From Oehlia diaphana (taxonomy: Eukaryota > Glomeromycota > Glomeromycetes > Glomerales > Glomeraceae): DNA of 14,329 bases. The position numbers were made by a program, and so were the translations under genes. The notes under the pieces are model-generated. The model made no database searches. It saw only the letters and a list, made by a program, of their open reading frames with translations, and was not told the origin of the DNA. Shown one piece after another: positions 8,561-14,329 of this stretch (its first letter is position 1; each line of letters starts with the position of its first letter). Location: the NCBI GenBank assembly GCA_003833135.1, contig QZLH01000242.1:75727-90055 (forward strand). The letters run 5' to 3'.

Positions 8561-9003
8561 TTCATATAAACTTTAAAATTTTAAATTCTATATATCTAAA
8601 GTTAATTTTTCATAAATTTTGTCCATAAATTTTCAATAATCTCATCTTTTTATTATCAGAAAATAAGATGTATAATAATAATCTAACATTAAAATAGTAA
8701 CAAAAAAGTACTTTTATTTTTTTTTTAGAAACTCACAATTTTAAATAAGTATATGATCTTACTGAAAATTAAGGAAAGACAGATAAATTGATTTTAACAA
8801 ATCATTCAAAATTTATTGATTTCTTGATAAATATTTATCATTATATCCCTATAATGTAGATCCTGATTTCTATTTTTAGAAAGTTAAAGAAGAATTTGAT
8901 AATATATTTTAATAATAATACTGTGTATTAAGAAAATTATTTATATAATAAAAATATATTTTATATACCTAAAATAAAACACGTTCACGTCATACAGCCT
9001 GGG

Positions 9004-9025
9004 TACTATTTTATATAAAATAGTA
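9004..9025. repeat. 22-bp perfect palindrome
   Basis: TACTATTTTAT is followed directly by its exact reverse complement ATAAAATAGTA. It sits next to a small GC-richer patch (ACGTTCACGTCATACAGCCT, about 8982-9001) that is unusual locally. Confidence 0.85.
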
Positions 9026-9091
9026 GCGAACAAGTATCAAAGTGTATTTTTTATTTAATAAAAAATATAAATTTAATTCAATTCAAATCAA

Positions 9092-9825
9092 GTTGGCCAT
9101 AGAGTTCTGAATGGATCAGGTCAGGTCAGGTTAGGTTATATCAGGTTGTCTGTTTGACCTGACCTAACCTGAAACCTGAAAAATTTCAGGATTATTTTTA
9201 TTAAAGTATTGAAAAAAAATGGTACAAAACTTTTTTTTTTAATATAATATTATGAAAAAAAACGTTTTTGCTGAAAAAAAATATTGCAAAACGTTTTTTT
9301 TAATATAACATTATAAAAAAATTGTTTTTGCAATATTAGTATTGAAATATCAAAAAAAAAAAATATTACGAAATATTTTTTTAATATAATATTATGAAAA
9401 AAACGATTTCGCAACGTATTTTTTTAAAATATTGTGATTCAACATTTTTATATTAAAATCAATATAAAATAGTGAATCGCAATATTTGCAATTCACTTTT
9501 ATTATATAAAATTAATATAAAAAAAAGTTAGTTGCGATATTGCGATTCACTTTTTTATATAGAATCTATATAAAAAAGTGAATCGCAATACCACAACTAA
9601 CTTTTATTATATAAAATCAATATAAAAAAGTGAATCACAATACTGCAACTCACTTTTATTATATAGTAGAATCAATAGTTTCAGGTCAACAGGTCAATCA
9701 GGTCAGGTCAATCTTCATACCTGACCTGAATTTTTTTCAAAAATCTCATACCTGACCTGAATTTTAGGTCAGGTCAGGTCAGGTTACCTGAATTTGGCTG
9801 ACCTGTTCGGAGCTCTAGTTGGCCA
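9092..9825. mobile_element. Non-autonomous hAT-like element with 8-bp target duplication
   Basis: The 718-bp element (9100-9817) is flanked on both sides by the identical octamer GTTGGCCA (9092-9099 and 9818-9825). Its ends are inverted: left TAGAGTTCTGAA and right (reverse complement) TAGAGCTCCGAA. An 8-bp duplication with TAGAG-type ends is the hAT superfamily pattern. Subterminal zones carry many copies of AGGTCAGGT/ACCTGACCT in both orientations, likely transposase-binding repeats. The interior is made of A/T-rich hairpin-forming units around GTGAATCGCAATA and contains no transposase, so mobilisation would need a source element elsewhere. The intact duplication suggests a fairly recent insertion. 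Confidence 0.85.
9523..9605. repeat. Long hairpin inside the hAT-like element
   Basis: Two perfect 26-bp arms (9538-9563 and 9565-9590) are separated by one base; outer arms AAAAGTTAGTTG (9523-9534) and CAACTAACTTTT (9594-9605) extend the pairing. Neighbouring sequence repeats the same GTGAATCGCAATA and TTTTATTATATAAAAT motifs in alternating orientation. Transcripts would fold into a long hairpin. Confidence 0.85.
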
Positions 9826-10742
9826 GTCAAATCAAATTGAATTAAGTTGAGTTAAATCATGTGATTTACTTTCAGCAATACTAATCATTTTCTTTTTTGA
9901 TGATAACCAATTCATAAAATTTATTTTTGTAAATTTCAAAAAAATTTTGTCTCAAATTTTATATAAGCAAGGCTAAGTAAATAAAATTATTTGTTTCTCA
10001 TGATCAGGCAGGTCATGTAAATATTACGAAAAAAAAAAAAATTTATTTTATTTGGTCATATGATTTTTATTTTGACCAATCATAATCATAAAATATAATT
10101 TTTTTTTCCACTCGGCAAAAAATTTATAAACCAACCAATTATCTTTTAGGAATCAGCTAAAATTTTTTTAAAAAATAAATTTTTTTTTCGGGCGGCCGGG
10201 TTAAATTTAGCAACTTTTTTTCATAAAAAACGAATAATTTTATTTTTTTGGCCTAATATAGTTTTTAAAAAAGAAAATTCCATAATTTTAGCTGGAATTA
10301 TATGTTAATTTAATTTAACTTAACCTGACTTAATTTATTAACTTATTGACTTAACTCATTTTAAAGTACTAATCATCCAAGACTATATTTTGATATTTTT
10401 TGAAGTTATAAATACTTAAATTATCTTTTAAAAAAATTAGCAATAATTATTTACTTCAGAAATAAAAATATAACAGAAAATTAATTTATATTTATGAAAT
10501 ATTGGTTAAATTTAATTAAAATACTTAAATATTGTTAAGAATAATGCTAAAAAATAAATATCAAAAAATCTGCGATATAGAAACATTTATGATAAAATAA
10601 TATAAATTTTATTTTTCAAATAATGATTTCTATTTGTACACTATATGTTTGAACATAATTTCCAAAAAAAGTAAATTTTTATGCTAATCATTTAATGTTA
10701 AAATTTAACGAAAAAAAAGCAAAAAAAAAATTGTTAAATAAC
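9826..10742. other. Gene-free AT-rich stretch with one GC island
   Basis: No gene is seen. The most unusual feature is CGGGCGGCCGGG (10189-10200), 12 G/C bases in A/T-only surroundings. It is loosely flanked by inverted GGAATCAGCTAAAATT (about 10149-10164) and AATTTTAGCTGGAATT (about 10284-10299), so it may be the core of an old palindromic element. Confidence 0.5.
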
Positions 10743-10896
10743 TCAAAAATAACATTCAAAACCATCTATAACATACTAAATAAACTTGCAGAACAGACCA
10801 AAATACACCTAATATATATTTCTTTTAAAGATTTATTTATTAGAATTTTTTTTACAAAATTTTTTTATAGAATCACATGATATGTATTTCAAACAC
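10743..10896 (+). repeat. Diverged dispersed repeat, copy 2 (possible coding relic)
   Basis: Same orientation as the copy at 8416-8560. An open frame from 10695 to 10880 (61 codons, rich in Lys/Asn/Ile) encodes SKITFKTIYNILNKLAEQ followed by TKIHLIY; 14 of 25 residues match the other copy by eye. Several substitutions are synonymous or conservative (TTA/CTA, CAT/CAC). I do not recognise the family, and high Lys/Ile content is also what random AT-rich DNA gives, so coding origin is tentative. Confidence 0.5.
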
Positions 10897-12407
10897 TAGT
10901 GTATATTAAGAAATTTTCTTTTCAAATTATTAAAATTATCACAATTTCAATATATAGTAAAAAATACTAATAAATAGTTCAAATTACAAAAATGTATATA
11001 GTTTATTTATCATTTAAAATATAAAATAAACTTAAATATTGAGACTACATTTTAATATTATTTAGAACTCTAATGCTTTTTTACTTTTTAAAAAAATTGA
11101 CTACAAATGTTAATTTTAAAGAAAAATTTAATATAAATTTATAAATTAAAAAATAGATGTATGCAAATTTATAAAAATTTTAAATTTATTAAAATAAATA
11201 AAAAATTGTGAATAAAAAATAAGAATATTAAGCATAAATTCTATATTAATTTATTATTAATAAAATCTATGGATTTTTATCTTTCAAATAAGCTATTTCA
11301 CACATAATTTAATGAGATCATTATGGTATTATAGTCAATTTTTTAATTTCAGTTTGTTTTGCAATATACGTATTTATAAATATTTATTAATAAAAATTAA
11401 TACATTTTTTTATTTTAGTTTTGAAAACAGAATTTATTATAAATCAAAACATGTAGAATTTAGAAGATTAAATTTATTTTTAAATAAAATTTGCAAACTA
11501 CTAGTATTAAGTTTAGTGAAAAAAAAATCACTAATCATTTTAGGTAATATTGTAACTTTAGGGAATTAAGTAAATAATTACATAATTAAATAAATAATTA
11601 ACTGTTTATTTATAATAAATTATTATAAGTTTTACTAAGGAGGTTATTTATTATTTATTACTTATTTGAAATTTATTTGTCATTTATTTGGAAGTTATTT
11701 ATCATTTAGGAAACCAGTTTTAGATACTAGTTTTAGAATGAAAAATAAATATTAGTTTTGAAAATCAGTTTTATCAATTTATAAACAAAAGAAATAACTT
11801 TACAAAAACTTAACATTTTTAATCAATATAAAATCGATATCATTAAGTTTATTTTAATGGTGTAACTATAGATATCAGATATTATGTGAAATGGATAAAT
11901 AATTAGCTGAATGATAAATAAAATACCAAATGGAATATGAATAAATATCTAACCGATAGGTAAATATTTAACTGAAATAATTAGAAGAAATAATAGATTA
12001 TAGTTACACAATAATTATTTATAGTTATATTTATAGTTACTTATTTTTAGATTAGTTTTATGTATAGTTTAATTATTATTAGTTCAAAATGAATAATAAA
12101 ATAATAGATAGTAGAAGTATTTTATTATTCTAATCAAAATCTTAAAGATAGAAATATATTAGAATGTATAAGAATAATTAATATCAAAATGTATAAATAC
12201 AAGGAGGATTCAATAGGAATTTTGTAGTCTTTAGACTCTGAAAGTTGTGAAAGGTATAAACCTTTTGGATTTTATTAGTTCAAAAGAACAACATTTTAAT
12301 GTGAAAAAATGAATAAAGAAAATATTAATTATTAAAAGTTATTCTAAATATGCTTATTGTTCGCTTGAGATTTGATTAATATTTAAATTAATAAAAATGG
12401 AGTAATG
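10897..12407. other. Gene-free AT-rich stretch
   Basis: An 85-codon ORF at 11312-11569 has no family I recognise and is probably chance or a decayed fragment. A loose inverted relationship exists between 11640-11715 (TTATTTATCATTTA) and 11890-11990 (TGAATGATAAATAA), and between GTGTAACTATA at about 11861 and TATAGTTACAC at about 12000, consistent with an old fold-back element. A small hairpin AAAGGTATAAACCTTTT lies near 12250. Confidence 0.45.
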
Positions 12408-12500
12408 AATATGGGAAAATTATTCAAGTTTGAAAATAATATATAAAGTAATAAAATATGGAAGAACTATCGCAGTTTGAAAGTAAAAGTAAAATAATAG
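12408..12500. repeat. Imperfect ~47-bp tandem duplication
   Basis: Two neighbouring units begin AATATGGGAAAATTATTCAA (12408) and AATATGGAAGAACTATCGCA (12455), both followed by GTTTGAAA. Diverged local duplication. Confidence 0.6.
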
Positions 12501-12602
12501 TAAAATCTAAATCAAGCGTAATAAAATGAGAATATAAAAGAAAATAACAGAGCAATTAAGTTAAATACTTATTTATTTACGGGTGGCAGACATGGGTGAT
12601 AA

Positions 12603-12929
12603 TGGTATCATTTTAATATCATTTTACATTTCAATATTAATTTAATATTAATGTAATATCAAAATAAAGTATTATCATTTTGATATCATATCAATATTAA
12701 ATTAATATTGAAATGATAATTAAATTATAATTAAAATGACATCAAAATGACATCTTTAAGTACTTAAATACAGTATGTTATTTTAATATCATTTCTATTA
12801 TCATTTTAATATTATTTCAATATTAATTTAATATCAATATAATATCGAAATGATAATACTTTATTTTGATATTACATCAATATTAAATTGATATTGAAAT
12901 GATATTAAAATGATATCAAAATGATATCA
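12603..12929. mobile_element. ~327-bp fold-back palindromic element
   Basis: The left half (from 12603, GGTATCATTTTAATATCATT) and the reverse complement of the right half (to 12929) align over about 150 bases per arm with few mismatches, centred near 12766. Each arm is itself partly palindromic, built from GATATCATTTTAATATCA-like and TTCAATATTAATTTAATATT-like modules, so the arms also resemble each other as direct repeats. No ORF. It fits a palindromic MITE or Foldback-type element, but no clear target duplication was found. The left flank (GGGTGGCAGACATGGGTGAT, about 12580-12599) is GC-rich for the area. Confidence 0.75.
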
Positions 12930-12938
12930 CTTGAAAAC

Positions 12939-13160
12939 TTAAAGTTTCTGTAAAGTTGTTTTGAAATAATCAATAAAAATATTATATTTACTATTATTAT
13001 ATTTAATAAAATTAATTCTATTAAATAATGCATATTTTCTTTCATGAAATCTAAAATATATTGCATTAATAAAGAGTACTTTTTTCAATAATTTTTCAAG
13101 TATAATACTATCTAATAATTTATAATTTAATATTTGAATAATTTCATTAACTTCTAGCAA
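12939..13160 (-). pseudogene. Possible decayed coding fragment, unrecognised
   Basis: A 73-codon open frame on the - strand ends just beside the fold-back element. Its peptide (including FRFHERKYALFNRINF near residues 37-52) looks more protein-like than other chance ORFs here, with mixed charged and aromatic residues. Upstream sequence on the same strand contains stops in all frames that I followed. No family recognised. It may be a transposase or host-gene remnant, or simply chance. Confidence 0.2.
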
Positions 13161-14329
13161 TTTAAATAGGCTTACTTAGGAAGTTTTGAGAAGAACTACT
13201 ATATTTAAAAAAAATTCAAAAAATAAAATCTAAACAAGATTTAATTGAACAATTATACTCTTTTTTTTTGCTAATACAAAAAAGAAAAATAGTGCTGATT
13301 ATTCTATTAATTTTATTAAAACTTTTCTTGCAGCTGTTAACCATTTTCTTTAAAATTAAAAATATTAATTTATAATGATTCTCATTTTAAAACTATTATC
13401 TGTTATTATAACTGTATTTTTTATTTTTAAAATTTATGATAAAAGTTAATCTTGTTTTTTACTGGAGTAGTAATCTTTTTTAGTTTTTTTTTAAAATAAT
13501 AATATAAAATATTATTATAAAGAAAAAAAAAAAATAAAGCAAATAATATTATTAATAAATAAATAATATCTTATTTTTTGAACCTAATTATTGCATTTTA
13601 TTTGAATATAAATAAAAGAAATAAATGAAAAAAAAGAAAGAAAGTAGTTTAAAAAGGTTAAAAGATGTATTGTATTAAGCTGAAAATAGTTTAATATCAT
13701 ATTTATAAATAAAAAGAAAGAAAATAGATTAAAAAAAAGTGTTATATGCTACATTAAACTAAAAATTATTTTTTTTTTTTTTAAATGTTGAATCATGTAC
13801 CATTTTATTAGAATATATTTGGATTACATAATAATCACAAATATTCTATGAATGATACTTCCAGCACCAGGCCAGTCCGATCAAACATTAGTTATTATAT
13901 TACCAGTAGAATTAAGAAAAACTAAAAATAATTTAATATAGCATAATTATTAATAGTTATAAAATAACTAATACATAACTTCATTAGTATTAATATTACA
14001 ATTATAAAATATATATTATTTAATTTTCTTAGCAAAATAAATTAAATAATAATAAAATTATTAAAATTCATAAAACAATTAGTTTTGAATTTTATAGTAA
14101 TTATTAATATAAAAATCATGTAATTTTAATATAATTTTACTACTATTTCAATTTTTAAAAGATTCAAGTCAAAATTATTTTAATTATTTTAACATATGGG
14201 CTGATTTTTGGAATTAAGTTAATTAAGTTTATATATTTCAAAAAACAGCAAATGTAAAATATTAGTTATATAAGAATGATGAATCTTTATTGACTGATGC
14301 AAATAAAATAAAATAAAACTTATTAATTA
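13161..14329. other. Gene-free AT-rich flank
   Basis: Contains the diverged duplication at 13631-13770 and a lone GC-richer patch, CCAGCACCAGGCCAGTCCGA (13861-13880), with no recognised gene. Otherwise A/T-only low-complexity sequence to the window end. Confidence 0.5.
13631..13770. repeat. Diverged direct duplication with 80-bp offset
   Basis: AAAAAGAAAGAAAGTAG (13631) and AAAAAGAAAGAAAATAG (13711) start two stretches of about 60 bases that align at roughly 70% by eye. Local duplication with no evident function. Confidence 0.6.

Noticed and set aside
9115..9180. Interstitial telomere (TTAGG/TCAGG)
   Set aside because: Few irregular units, in both orientations, inside an element with TIRs and a target duplication; better explained as subterminal repeats.
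13850..13930. Possible mitochondrial cox2 insertion (numt) at the GC-richer patch
   Set aside because: Only a loose resemblance over a few residues; no continuous reading frame or neighbouring mitochondrial sequence.
1..14329. CRISPR array or bacterial operon structure
   Set aside because: No regularly spaced repeats with unique spacers; genes are intron-split and eukaryotic.

Overview
This is an extremely AT-rich animal (very probably insect) nuclear window with one compact gene neighbourhood in the first third and about 9 kb of gene-poor, repeat-bearing DNA after it. Evidence for an insect-type nuclear genome: two conserved protein genes split by very short GT-AG introns (61-151 nt), two box C/D snoRNAs in introns of what looks like a non-coding host transcript, and several DNA-transposon MITEs. 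The base composition would suit AT-rich hymenopteran parasitoids or similar lineages, but nothing here fixes the species.

Layout. 1-650 is gene-free AT-rich sequence. 650-969 is the promoter/5' leader of a six-exon gene on the + strand (970-2593) for the CCR4-NOT deadenylase CNOT7/Pop2/Caf1. Its DEDD active site is intact, but the protein has diverged unusually for this family and carries a ~125-residue Asn/Ser/Thr-rich tail. It converges on a five-exon NIF3L1 (NIF3/DUF34) gene on the - strand (4203-3046). Poly(A) signals on both strands lie so that the two 3' ends probably overlap.

Just upstream of NIF3L1, and divergent from it, a + strand snoRNA host transcript is inferred (about 4326-4945). 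Intron 1 holds a C/D snoRNA with complementarity to 28S rRNA at both the D' and D boxes. Intron 2 holds a second C/D snoRNA with a 14-nt perfect match to 28S. Each snoRNA lies about 70-80 nt upstream of its 3' splice site, as is usual for intronic C/D snoRNAs. The interval between the two transcription units contains a CACGTG/TGACGTGA cluster and probably acts as a bidirectional promoter, pairing a ribosome-biogenesis RNA gene with NIF3L1.

From about 5 kb on I see no intact gene. The region holds a TA-flanked MITE with 25-bp TIRs (6231-6713); a mariner/Tc1-type MITE with 26-bp TIRs (6766-7078); a 718-bp non-autonomous hAT-like element with a perfect 8-bp target-site duplication (9100-9817) and long internal hairpins; two diverged copies of an unidentified repeat that still look related at protein level (8416-8560 and 10743-10896); a ~327-bp fold-back palindrome (12603-12929); and several short tandem duplications.

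All calls come from reading the sequence and from memory of protein families and rRNA. No database search was run.
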